The position numbers were made by a program, and so were the translations under genes. DNA of 64,000 nt from Nocardia tenerifensis NBRC 101015 (GTDB taxonomy: Bacteria; Actinomycetota; Actinomycetes; Mycobacteriales; Mycobacteriaceae), in contig NZ_BAGH01000172.1 in assembly GCF_000308715.1 (NCBI RefSeq), positions 1 to 64,000 on the forward strand. Direction: 5' to 3'. Below, piece by piece: positions 41,934 through 50,312 of the stretch. Below the pieces are notes generated by a model. It was not told where the DNA came from, did no database searches, and was given only the letters and a program-made list of their open reading frames with translations. Positions within the stretch are counted from its first letter, which is position 1. Each line of letters begins with the position of its first letter.

Positions 41934-42959
41934 GTGAGTACTGTCACACCCCGTCCGGGCTCTCGCGCCGGCGCGAAAGCCTTATCGCCCGAGGAGATTC
42001 CGTTCAGCCGACGGGTGCTCAAGCTCGAGCATCCCGCGAATATCGGCCCGCTGCTGCACATCGTGGCCTGGGTCGGCTTGCTGGCCTTCGGCCTGCTCGC
42101 GCCGGTCGCCACCGAGTGGTACGTGGCGATCCCGCTCATCATCGTCCTGACCCTGCTCAACTTCTCGCTCACCATCGGTGTGCTGCACATGCACACCCAC
42201 CGGCCGCTGTCGGTGTCCAAGAGGTTCAACCGCTTCGTGGACCTGATGTGCTGCCTGCCCGCCACATTGACCGCCGCGGAGATGCGCGAGGTGCACATCC
42301 TGAACCATCATCGGTTCAACGACGGCCCCGGTGACGTCACCTCCACCGAGGGACGCGAACGCGGGTTCGGCGCGATCTGGTACTGGATCAGGTACGGCAC
42401 CATCGTCAAGAAGCACACCATCAGGAAGGTCTTCGCCGCCGACGCCACCGACGGACAACGCAAGCGGCGCAACCAGTTCCTGTTCGACATGACCGTGACG
42501 CTGCTGCTGATCGCGGCCACCTGGATCGCCACCGACACCTTCCGGTTCGTCCTGTTCTACTGGGTGCCGTTCGTCATCACCCAGGTGAACTCCGGCTACT
42601 TCGCCTGGCTGACGCACGCACCGGCGCGCGACTTCGAGGACGACCCGAGCAAGTCGCTCAACACGGCGGGCAACATCCTCAACTTCTTCATCTTCAACCA
42701 GGGCTACCACAGCGTGCACCACCGCTACCCCGGCGTGCACTGGAGCCAGATCCCCGACAAGCTCGACTTCATGCGGCAGGTCGATCCCGGCGTCATCGTG
42801 CCGTACTGGATGACGATCAACTCCGCCTGGCGACTGGTCAGGCCCGGCAACGGCTGGCTGAACGCGCCCTACGGTGAGCGCTGGAAAGTCAAGCTGGACA
42901 AGCGCATGGAGGAGGGTAAGGTCCGCGCGCGGTACCTGCCCTGGTTCGCATGGGTGTGA
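41934..42959 (+). CDS. Membrane fatty-acid-desaturase-like di-iron enzyme
   Basis: The GTG at 41934 with CCAGGAGGTGCTCCC upstream gives 341 residues. The three histidine boxes are intact: 'LHMHTHRP', 'HILNHHRFND' and 'GYHSVHHRYPG'. Hydrophobic segments lie before the first box and around residues 195-235. Such integral membrane di-iron enzymes desaturate or hydroxylate acyl chains, sterols or carotenoids. In this operon a terpenoid hydrocarbon is the more likely substrate than a fatty acid. Its stop overlaps the next gene by 10 bp. Confidence 0.87.
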   Translation: MSTVTPRPGSRAGAKALSPEEIPFSRRVLKLEHPANIGPLLHIVAWVGLLAFGLLAPVATEWYVAIPLIIVLTLLNFSLTIGVLHMHTHRPLSVSKRFNRFVDLMCCLPATLTAAEMREVHILNHHRFNDGPGDVTSTEGRERGFGAIWYWIRYGTIVKKHTIRKVFAADATDGQRKRRNQFLFDMTVTLLLIAATWIATDTFRFVLFYWVPFVITQVNSGYFAWLTHAPARDFEDDPSKSLNTAGNILNFFIFNQGYHSVHHRYPGVHWSQIPDKLDFMRQVDPGVIVPYWMTINSAWRLVRPGNGWLNAPYGERWKVKLDKRMEEGKVRARYLPWFAWV

Positions 42960-43756
42960 CCACGACGCCACCCCCGGTGCGGGACGTCCTGACGGACCGT
43001 CGCAGGCTCGTCCCGTTCCTGCTCGCCTTCGCCGTCTACGGCTTCGCGGGGCTCACCGTGCCCCTGATGTTGCTGTTCGCCGGGGGCTGGTGGCTACCCA
43101 AGACGGTCGACCGCGGACCGCATCTGCCGACCCTGCCCTCGATCGTCATCGACGTGCTGCTGCTCGCGCTGTTCGGCCTGCAGCACTCGGGGATGGCCCG
43201 GCCGTCGTTCAAGGCGTTCATCACCCGCTGGGTGCCGGAGGCCCTGGAGCGGACCGTGTACATCGTGATGGTGTGTTCGGTCGTCTGGGTGATCATGCTG
43301 GCGTGGCAGCCACTGCCGCAACAGGTTTGGGCCACCACGGGGACGGCCCGGACCGTGCTCGACGCCGGATTCTGGCTCGGCTTCGTGCTCGTGTACGCGG
43401 CCACCATCCTGCTGAATCACTTCTATCTGCTCGGCATCAGTCAGGCCTACCGGCAGTACGTGACCAGGGTGCCCGACGCGACGGTCGATCAGTTGCAGGT
43501 GCACGGGCCGTATCGGCTGGTGCGTCATCCGCTGATGACCGGTCTGCTGCTCAGTTTCTGGTTCGCCGGCACGATGACCGCCGGGCACCTGCTGTGGGCG
43601 GTCGGGCTGACCGGCTACATCCTGCTCGGCACCTTCCTGGAGGAGCGTGACCTCATCGCCCGGTTCGGCGCGGCCTACCGCGCCTACGCCGCCGAGGTTC
43701 CCGCGTTCTTCCCGTCACCGCGCAGCCTTTTCCGGCGCTCGACCCACCAACCCTGA
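42950..43756 (+). CDS. Integral membrane methyltransferase-like protein (NnrU / MddA type)
   Basis: The 268-residue protein has about five or six hydrophobic helices and the C-terminal signature of isoprenylcysteine-methyltransferase-like proteins: 'VHGPYRLVRHPLMTGLLLSFW' and 'EERDLIARFGAAYRAYAAEVPAFFP'. The early 'LFGLQHSGMARPSFKAF' segment is typical of the NnrU/MddA branch, some of which S-methylate methanethiol. In a terpenoid operon it may methylate the product, but this is inferred. It starts inside the desaturase gene and is followed by a strong hairpin before the mevalonate kinase gene. Confidence 0.78.
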   Translation: MGVTTTPPPVRDVLTDRRRLVPFLLAFAVYGFAGLTVPLMLLFAGGWWLPKTVDRGPHLPTLPSIVIDVLLLALFGLQHSGMARPSFKAFITRWVPEALERTVYIVMVCSVVWVIMLAWQPLPQQVWATTGTARTVLDAGFWLGFVLVYAATILLNHFYLLGISQAYRQYVTRVPDATVDQLQVHGPYRLVRHPLMTGLLLSFWFAGTMTAGHLLWAVGLTGYILLGTFLEERDLIARFGAAYRAYAAEVPAFFPSPRSLFRRSTHQP

Positions 43757-43770
43757 GGACCGACCACTCG

Positions 43771-43796
43771 GCGCTTCCCCTGCCCCGGGGAAGCGC
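43771..43796 (+). terminator. Hairpin between tailoring genes and mevalonate genes
   Basis: GCGCTTCCCC and GGGGAAGCGC form a perfect 10-bp stem with a 6-base loop in the 75-bp gap after the methyltransferase-like gene. It is the only sizeable gap in the operon. It may partly terminate transcription, protect mRNA ends, or mark a processing site that sets different levels for the two halves. Confidence 0.6.
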
Positions 43797-43831
43797 TGTC
43801 GGACCCTGCCCGAGATGGGAGATGAATCGAC

Positions 43832-44872
43832 GTGACCAGTCAGCGTGTTCACGAACGCGGCGGAGCGGCCGCGGACCCGGGCAACATCCGGGGCGCCGGG
43901 CGCGCCCACGCCAAGACGATCCTGGTGGGCGAGCACACCGTTGTCCACGGCACGCCCGCCCTCGCGTTTCCGTTGCCCGCGTTGTCGGTTCGGGCGATCG
44001 CGGGCCCCGTCGGGGCGGTGAAGGTCAATTCTTCTGTGGGACAGCAGCTTCGATTCGTCACAGAGAGTACGAGCGACCAGACGGAGCCTATGTCCGGGCC
44101 GCGGGTCGCGGTCGAGGAGGCACTGCGCCGATGGGGAAAGGCCGGTGCTGTCGTCGAAGTGGTCGTCGACTGCGCCATTCCGCACGCCCGCGGTCTCGGC
44201 TCGAGTGCCGCCTGCGCGGGCGCCGCGGTACGGGCGGTCGCCGATCTCTATGGCGAAAGCCTGGACGCCACCGAGCTTTACGAGCTGGTGCAGCGCGGCG
44301 AGCAGGTCGCGCACGGCCGGGCCAGCGGCGTCGACGCCAGTGCCGTTTCGGCGGACGGGCCGATCTGGTTCCAGGCCGGAGTGTCCCGACCGCTGACCAT
44401 CAACCTGGACGCCGCCCTGGTGATCGCCGACACCGGGACCTACGGCGCCACCCAGCGTGCGGTGGCCGCCGTACGCCGCAAGCTGGAGCGAGAACCTCTG
44501 CGCGCCAACCGGTTACTGCGCCGGGCTGAGGAACTGATCGGATCCGCCGCCGCGGACCTGTCCGCGGGGCGCGCCGAACCGCTGGGCAGCACCCTGCTCG
44601 CCTTCCATGACCTGCTCGACGAACTCGGCGTCAGCACACCGCAACTCGACAACCTCGTCACCGCGGCGATGAAAGCGGGCGCGCTCGGCGCGAAACTGAC
44701 CGGCGCGGGTCACGGCGGCTGCGTTCTCGCGCTCACCGAGACGGGCGACGCCGAGCGGGTGAGCGCGGCGTTGCGCCGAGCGGGCGCCGCGCAGACCTGG
44801 ATCCTCGGGACCCGGGAGCCGCACACGACTCCCCTGTCCCCCACGATGCCGGAACGGGATACCCGCCGATGA
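43832..44872 (+). CDS. mvaK1: Mevalonate kinase
   Basis: The 346-residue GHMP kinase starts at a GTG with GGGAG ten bases upstream. It has 'AKTILVGEHTVVHGTPALAFPLPALSV', the ATP-binding 'PHARGLGSSAACAGAAVRAV' motif and the C-terminal 'KLTGAGHGGCVLAL'. The 'GEHTVVHG' form is typical of mevalonate kinases. It phosphorylates mevalonate in the first kinase step of the pathway. Gene order MK-MPD-PMK-IDI-HMGR-HMGS is the one known from actinomycete mevalonate clusters. Its stop overlaps the decarboxylase start (ATGA at 44869). Confidence 0.93.
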   Translation: MTSQRVHERGGAAADPGNIRGAGRAHAKTILVGEHTVVHGTPALAFPLPALSVRAIAGPVGAVKVNSSVGQQLRFVTESTSDQTEPMSGPRVAVEEALRRWGKAGAVVEVVVDCAIPHARGLGSSAACAGAAVRAVADLYGESLDATELYELVQRGEQVAHGRASGVDASAVSADGPIWFQAGVSRPLTINLDAALVIADTGTYGATQRAVAAVRRKLEREPLRANRLLRRAEELIGSAAADLSAGRAEPLGSTLLAFHDLLDELGVSTPQLDNLVTAAMKAGALGAKLTGAGHGGCVLALTETGDAERVSAALRRAGAAQTWILGTREPHTTPLSPTMPERDTRR

Positions 44873-45927
44873 CATTCACCTCAGCATCAGATCTCGACGC
44901 CGCGCGGCGTCCCGAGTCCGGAGCCACCGACGCGGACGCGGCCGTTGCGGTCGCGCATCCGAACATCGCCCTGGTGAAGTACTGGGGCAAGCGTGACGAG
45001 GCGTTGTTCCTTCCCGTCACCGGCAGCCTGTCGATGACGCTGGACATCTATCCGACGACGACCGCGGTGCGGTTGATCGACGAACCCGCTGATGTCGTCG
45101 TGCTCAACGGCCGGCCGGCGGTCGGCGAGGCGTACACCAGGGTGGCCCGGTTCCTCGACCTGGTTCGTTCTCGTGCGCACCGCACCGAACACGCCATGGT
45201 CGTCTCCACCAACGCCGGACCGACGGGCGCGGGCCTGGCCTCCTCCGCCAGCGGGTTCGCCGCACTGGCCACCGCGGCGGCCGCCGCCTATCGGCTCGAC
45301 GCGGACGACCGCGCGCTGTCGAGGCTGGCGCGGCGGGGCTCCGGATCGGCCAGCCGATCCATCTTCGGCGGGTTCGTGGTGTGGCACGCGGGCGACGGCG
45401 ACGGCACCGCGGGTGATCTCAGTTCCTACGCCGAGCCGATCGGCGGCGAGGCGCTCGACCCGGCGCTGGTCGTCGCGGTGGTCGACCACGCGTCGAAGGC
45501 GGTGTCGAGCCGGGATGCCATGCGGCGCACCGTCGCCACCTCGCCGTTCTACCGGCCGTGGGCCGATTCGTCCGAGATCGATCTGGTCGAGATGCAGAAA
45601 GCGATTGCGCGCCAGGACCTTCCAGCGGTCGGCGAGATCGCCGAGCGCAACGCGTTGGGGATGCATGCCAGCATGCTCGCGGCGCGGCCGGGGATTCGGT
45701 ATCTGTCGCCGCAGTCGATCGCGGTCCTGGACGCGGTGCTCGCGCTGCGCGCCGACGGTGTCGCCGCGTACGCCACCATCGATGCCGGGCCGAATGTCAC
45801 CGTGCTGTGCGCGCGTGCCGACGCGGCGCGAGTAACCGCCGCGCTGCGGGCCGTCGGCGACTTCGTCGACCCCCGAACGGCACACCTCGGCCCCGGCGCG
45901 ACCCTCGTCCCGGGCGAGGACCGATGA
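44869..45927 (+). CDS. mvaD: Diphosphomevalonate decarboxylase
   Basis: This 352-residue GHMP-superfamily enzyme has the diagnostic 'AHPNIALVKYWGKRDEALFLPVTGSLSMTLD' near the start, 'NAGPTGAGLASSASGFAALATAAAAAY' for ATP binding, and 'SRRGSGSASRSIFGGFVVWH' (here 'ARRGSGSASRSIFGGFVVWH') with the catalytic region, then 'TIDAGPNVTVLC'. It converts mevalonate diphosphate to isopentenyl diphosphate with ATP. It overlaps its neighbours by four bases on both sides. Identity is very sure. Confidence 0.95.
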   Translation: MTFTSASDLDAARRPESGATDADAAVAVAHPNIALVKYWGKRDEALFLPVTGSLSMTLDIYPTTTAVRLIDEPADVVVLNGRPAVGEAYTRVARFLDLVRSRAHRTEHAMVVSTNAGPTGAGLASSASGFAALATAAAAAYRLDADDRALSRLARRGSGSASRSIFGGFVVWHAGDGDGTAGDLSSYAEPIGGEALDPALVVAVVDHASKAVSSRDAMRRTVATSPFYRPWADSSEIDLVEMQKAIARQDLPAVGEIAERNALGMHASMLAARPGIRYLSPQSIAVLDAVLALRADGVAAYATIDAGPNVTVLCARADAARVTAALRAVGDFVDPRTAHLGPGATLVPGEDR

Positions 45928-47003
45928 TCACCTGTCGCGCTCCCGGAAAGCTGTTCATCGCAGGCGAATACGCGGTGGTGCAGCCGGGGCATCGTGCGGT
46001 GCTCGCCGCGATCGACCGCTATGCGACCGCGACGGTGCGTGCGGCCGAGGGCGATACGACACTGCGTTCGGAACTCGATGGCGGCGGGACGCTTTCGTGC
46101 CGGCGCGACGGCGACCGACTGGTGCCGTCGACCGTCGACTCCCGTGTGCCCGAAGCGTTCGCGTATGTCTTCGCGGCAGCCGAGGTCATCGATCGGCTGA
46201 TTGTCGAACGTGGGGCTCCGGCACGGCCTTTCCACCTGACGATCAGCACCGACCTGGGCGATACGGACGGCAGGAAGTTCGGCCTCGGCGCGAGCGCCGC
46301 CGTGACCGTCGCGACCGTCGACGCACTCGGGCAGTTCCACCGGCTCGACCTGAGCGCGATGGACCGATATCAGCTGGCGATGCTGGCAACCATCTCGATC
46401 AACCCGCGCGCCTCCGGGGGCGATATCGCGGCCAGCACCTGGGGCGGCTGGCTCGCCTACCGCTCGCCCGACCGCGAGCACGTGGCCGAACACCGCGGGG
46501 TGGACGCCGCACTCCATGCGCCATGGCCCGGACTTTCGGTGCGTCCCCTGCCGACACCGACCGGACTCGCGATGCAAGTCGGTTGGACCGGGGTACCCGC
46601 GTCGACACCGAAACTCGTTGCCGGGCTGGGTGACAGGCGTCGTGACCGTTCTGCCTTCCTGTCCGACAGCGACCAGTGCGTCGAGCGACTCGTCGACGCG
46701 CTCGAGGCCGACGACTCGCTCGCCATCCAGCTCGAAATCCGCCGTGCCCGAGCGCTTCTCACGGAGCTCGACGCGACGGATCGCCTGGGCATCATGACGC
46801 CCCGCCTGCAGGCACTGTGCGATGCGGGCGAGGCGGTGGGCGCCGCGGCCAAACCCTCGGGCGCCGGCGGCGGCGACTGCGGCATCGCGCTCATCGAGCG
46901 CACCCGCGCCGCGGCGATCACCGAACTCACCGACCGCTGGGTCAGCGCCGGAATCCGGCCGCTGCCGCTGCGGATCCACCCGTGCGAAGGGGCCCGCGCA
47001 TGA
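45924..47003 (+). CDS. mvaK2: Phosphomevalonate kinase
   Basis: The ATG at 45924 overlaps the previous stop (ATGA) and gives 359 residues. It opens with 'ITCRAPGKLFIAGEYAVVQPGHRAVLAAIDRYATATV', the standard PMK N-terminus. It continues with 'GRKFGLGASAAVTVATVDAL' for ATP binding and 'INPRASGGDIAASTWGGWLAYRSPD', and closes with 'AAAKPSGAGGGDCGIALI'. The enzyme phosphorylates mevalonate 5-phosphate. The longer open frame upstream overlaps mvaD and is not used. Confidence 0.94.
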   Translation: MITCRAPGKLFIAGEYAVVQPGHRAVLAAIDRYATATVRAAEGDTTLRSELDGGGTLSCRRDGDRLVPSTVDSRVPEAFAYVFAAAEVIDRLIVERGAPARPFHLTISTDLGDTDGRKFGLGASAAVTVATVDALGQFHRLDLSAMDRYQLAMLATISINPRASGGDIAASTWGGWLAYRSPDREHVAEHRGVDAALHAPWPGLSVRPLPTPTGLAMQVGWTGVPASTPKLVAGLGDRRRDRSAFLSDSDQCVERLVDALEADDSLAIQLEIRRARALLTELDATDRLGIMTPRLQALCDAGEAVGAAAKPSGAGGGDCGIALIERTRAAAITELTDRWVSAGIRPLPLRIHPCEGARA

Positions 47004-48088
47004 TCGCCGACCGCAAGGACGACCACGTCCGGCACGCCGTGAACCAACACCGCCACGGCGCCAACGATTTCGACTCGGTCACCTTCATCCACCACGCCCT
47101 CGCCGGCCTCGACCGCCAAGACGTGTCGCTCGGCGTGGACTTCGCCGGGAAGCACTGGGAGACACCGCTGTTCATCAACGGGATGACCGGCGGCAGCAGG
47201 CAGACCGGAGAGATCAACCGCCAGTTGGCGATCGCGGCCCGGGAGACCGGGATTCCCCTCGCGTCCGGATCGATGAGCGCCTTCTTCCGCGACATCTCGG
47301 TCGCCGACACGTATCGGGTGCTGCGACAGGAGAATCCGCACGGCTTCGTCATGGCCAATGTCAACGCCACCGCGACCCTGGACCAGGCCCGGCGGGCCAT
47401 CGATCTGCTGGAGGCCGACGCCTTGCAGATCCACCTCAACGCGGTCCAGGAGATCGTCATGCCCGAAGGCGACCGCTCTTTCGGGTCCTGGCCGCGGCAG
47501 ATCGAGCACATCACGGCCAACGTGCCCGTTCCGGTGATCGTCAAGGAAGTCGGGTTCGGTCTCAGCAGGCAAACCGTCACCTGGCTGCGCGAGGCCGGTG
47601 TCGCGGTGGCCGATGTCGGCGGCCGCGGCGGCACCAACTTCGCGCGGATCGAGAACGATCGGCGCAGCGCGGCGGATTTCGCCTTCATCGAAGGCTGGGG
47701 CCAGTCCACGCCGAACTGCCTGCTGGACTGCGCCGGCGTCGTCGGCCTCGACCTCGCCGCGTCCGGCGGCCTGCGCTCGCCGCTCGACGTCGCCCGCGCA
47801 TTGGCGTTGGGCGCCAACGCGACCGGTGTAGCGGGCGTCTTCCTCGAGACCCTCGTCCGGCAGGACACCGCGGCGCTGGTCGGGATGATCCGGACGTGGC
47901 TCGACCAGCTGCGCGACATCTTGACCGTGCTCGGCGCCCGCACCCCCGCCGATCTGGCCGGCTGCGATCTGCTGCTCACCGGCGAGGTCGCCACCTTCTG
48001 TCAGCTGCGCGGCATCGACGCGGCCGCCTATGCCCACCGCAGTCTCTGGTGGAGCGAGTCCGAACGACCACAAAGGAGCCACCCATGA
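47000..48088 (+). CDS. fni: Type 2 isopentenyl-diphosphate delta-isomerase
   Basis: The ATG at 47000 overlaps the PMK stop by 4 bp. The 362-residue FMN-dependent TIM-barrel protein has 'IADRKDDHV' at the N-terminus (RK.DH motif of type 2 isomerases), 'TPLFINGMTGGSRQTGEINRQLAIAARETGIPLASGSMSAFF', 'ALQIHLNAVQEIVMPEGDRSF', 'VPVIVKEVGFGLSR' and 'VADVGGRGGTNFARIEN'. It interconverts IPP and DMAPP, needed to prime the prenyl synthase at 39483. Identity is sure. Confidence 0.95.
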   Translation: MIADRKDDHVRHAVNQHRHGANDFDSVTFIHHALAGLDRQDVSLGVDFAGKHWETPLFINGMTGGSRQTGEINRQLAIAARETGIPLASGSMSAFFRDISVADTYRVLRQENPHGFVMANVNATATLDQARRAIDLLEADALQIHLNAVQEIVMPEGDRSFGSWPRQIEHITANVPVPVIVKEVGFGLSRQTVTWLREAGVAVADVGGRGGTNFARIENDRRSAADFAFIEGWGQSTPNCLLDCAGVVGLDLAASGGLRSPLDVARALALGANATGVAGVFLETLVRQDTAALVGMIRTWLDQLRDILTVLGARTPADLAGCDLLLTGEVATFCQLRGIDAAAYAHRSLWWSESERPQRSHP

Positions 48089-49143
48089 ATGACATGTCGC
48101 ACGCGGCCGTCCCGCTGCAGTGGGTGGGACCGCTGCGTATCACCGGCAACACCGTCGACGGCCTCGTCGACGTTCCGTTGGCCACCTACGAATCACCGCT
48201 GTGGCCCTCGGTCGGCCGCGGCGCGCGCGTCGCGACCCTGACCGAAAAAGGTGTCGTGGCAACGCTTGTCGACGACCGAATGACCCGCTCCATCCTGGTC
48301 GAGGCCGACGACGCCTACACCGCGCACACCGCTGTGCGCCGGCTGCGGGACGACTTCGCGCGACTGCAGGAGGTGGCCGCCGGTAGCAGCCGGTACGCGA
48401 AGCTCATCGACCTGCACCACCAGATCACCGGGAATCTGCTGTTCCTGCGTTTCGAGTTCAGCACCGGCGACGCCTCCGGCCACAACATGGCCACGCTCGC
48501 GGGCGACCACCTGATGGACCACATCCTGGCAACGCTGCCCGGCCTGCGTTATGTCTCGATCTCCGGCAACTACTGCACCGACAAGAAGGCGACGGCCGTC
48601 AACGGGATTCTCGGGCGCGGCAAGAACGTCATCACCGAACTGCTCATACCCCGTGAACTGGTAGCGACGAAGCTGCACACCACCGCCCGGCAGGTGGTCG
48701 AGCTGAACATTCGCAAGAACCTCATCGGCACCCTGCTTGCGGGCGGAATCCGTTCCGCCAACGCGCATTACGCCAACATGCTGCTGGCCTTCTACCTGGC
48801 CACCGGGCAGGACGCCGCGAATATCGTGGAGGGCTCCCAAGGCATCACCCACGCCGAGGACCGCGACGGCGACCTCTACTTCTCCTGCACGTTGCCCAAT
48901 CTGATCGTCGGGACGGTCGGCAACGGCAAACACGCGAGCTTCGTCGACGAGAACCTGGCCCGGCTCGGTTGCCGGGAGACCAGGGAGCCCGGCGACAACG
49001 CCCGCAGGCTCGCCGCCATCGCGGCGGCCACCGTGCTGTGCGGCGAATTGTCCCTGATGGCGGCACAGACCAACCGGGGCGAATTGATGCGCGCCCACAC
49101 CCAATTCGAACGGCCCACCGCAAGCAACGGAGTACCACGATGA
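48085..49143 (+). CDS. mvaA: HMG-CoA reductase
   Basis: The ATG at 48085 follows AAAGGAGCCACCC and overlaps the fni stop. The 352-residue protein has the HMGR catalytic features: 'TGDASGHNMATLAGDHLMDHIL' for cofactor binding, 'SISGNYCTDKKATAVNGILGRGKNVITELLIPR' with the catalytic Lys region, 'NAHYANMLLAFYLATGQDAANIVEGSQGITHAE' and 'LPNLIVGTVGNGK'. It makes mevalonate from HMG-CoA with NADPH. No membrane segments are present, as for the soluble actinomycete enzymes. Confidence 0.94.
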   Translation: MNDMSHAAVPLQWVGPLRITGNTVDGLVDVPLATYESPLWPSVGRGARVATLTEKGVVATLVDDRMTRSILVEADDAYTAHTAVRRLRDDFARLQEVAAGSSRYAKLIDLHHQITGNLLFLRFEFSTGDASGHNMATLAGDHLMDHILATLPGLRYVSISGNYCTDKKATAVNGILGRGKNVITELLIPRELVATKLHTTARQVVELNIRKNLIGTLLAGGIRSANAHYANMLLAFYLATGQDAANIVEGSQGITHAEDRDGDLYFSCTLPNLIVGTVGNGKHASFVDENLARLGCRETREPGDNARRLAAIAAATVLCGELSLMAAQTNRGELMRAHTQFERPTASNGVPR

Positions 49144-50312
49144 CCACTACACCGGTCGGCATCCACGACCTTTCCTTCGCCACCACCCACTACGCCCTCG
49201 ACCACGCGGTGCTCGCCGAGCGTTTCGGCGTCGACCCCGACAAGTTCCATCTCGGCATCGGCCAGGACAAGATGAGCGTCGCCGCCGCCGACGAGGACAT
49301 CGTCACCATCGCCGCGGCCGCCGCCAAGCCCATCCTCGACCGGCACGGGGTCGACAACATCCGCACGGTGCTCCTCGCCACCGAAAGCGGTGTGGATCAA
49401 TCGAAGTCGGCCGGCCTCTACCTGCACCCGCTCATCGGCCTGCCGAACACCGCGCGCGTCGTCGAGCTCAAGCAGGCCTGCTACAGCGGCACGGCCGGGC
49501 TGCAGTTCGCCGCGGCACTGATCGCGCGCGACCCGTCGGAGCGCGTGCTCGTCATCGCCACCGACATCGCCAAGTACGAACTCGACAGCCCCGGCGAGCC
49601 GACGCAGGGCGCCGCGGCGGTCGCGATGCTCGTCAGCGCGAATCCGGCCATCCTGCAACTGGATCCGTACTCGGGGCTCTACAGCGCGGACGTGATGGAC
49701 TTCTGGCGCCCCAACTACCGCACCGAAGCGGTGGTCGACGGCAAGACCTCCGTCAACGCCTACCAGAAGGCCACGCAGGAAGCGTGGACCGACTATCGGC
49801 GTCGCGGCGGCCGCGACCTCACCGAGTTCGCCGCCTTCTGCTACCACCAGCCCTTCACGAAGATGGCCTACAAGGCGCACCGGCACCTGATGGAGAGCCA
49901 GAGCCACACCGCCGACGCGGCCGCGATCGACGCCGCGATCCGCGACACCACCTTCTACAACCGCACCGTCGGCAACAGCTACACCGCCTCGGTCTACCTC
50001 GGCCTGGCGTCGCTGCTCGACCACGCCGACGATCTGGCGGGCAGGCCGCTCGCCTTCATCAGCTACGGCTCGGGCAGCGTCGCCGAATTCTTCAGCGGCA
50101 CTGTGCGACCCGGCTACCGCGAGCATCTCAGGACCGAGGCCAACCGGGCCGCGATCAGCTCGCGGGAGCCGCTCGGCTACGACCGCTACCGCGAACTGCA
50201 CGAAGCGCAGGCGCCCACCGACGGCATGTACCACGCCACCCGCGCGGAGACGAGCCGCCCGTTCCGGCTGGCGGAGATCTCCGGGCACAAGAGAATCTAC
50301 GAGGCCCGATGA
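49140..50312 (+). CDS. mvaS: HMG-CoA synthase
   Basis: The ATG at 49140 overlaps the HMGR stop by 4 bp. The 390-residue thiolase-fold protein has catalytic Cys114 in 'ELKQACYSGTAGLQFAAA', His in 'AFCYHQPFTKMAYKAHRHL', and the 'MDFWRPNYRTEAVVDGKTSVNAYQKA' and 'NSYTASVYLGLASLLDHA' segments of HMG-CoA synthases. It condenses acetyl-CoA and acetoacetyl-CoA. No thiolase gene or acetoacetyl-CoA synthase (NphT7-like) gene is in the window. It overlaps the monooxygenase start at 50309. Confidence 0.94.
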   Translation: MTTTPVGIHDLSFATTHYALDHAVLAERFGVDPDKFHLGIGQDKMSVAAADEDIVTIAAAAAKPILDRHGVDNIRTVLLATESGVDQSKSAGLYLHPLIGLPNTARVVELKQACYSGTAGLQFAAALIARDPSERVLVIATDIAKYELDSPGEPTQGAAAVAMLVSANPAILQLDPYSGLYSADVMDFWRPNYRTEAVVDGKTSVNAYQKATQEAWTDYRRRGGRDLTEFAAFCYHQPFTKMAYKAHRHLMESQSHTADAAAIDAAIRDTTFYNRTVGNSYTASVYLGLASLLDHADDLAGRPLAFISYGSGSVAEFFSGTVRPGYREHLRTEANRAAISSREPLGYDRYRELHEAQAPTDGMYHATRAETSRPFRLAEISGHKRIYEAR

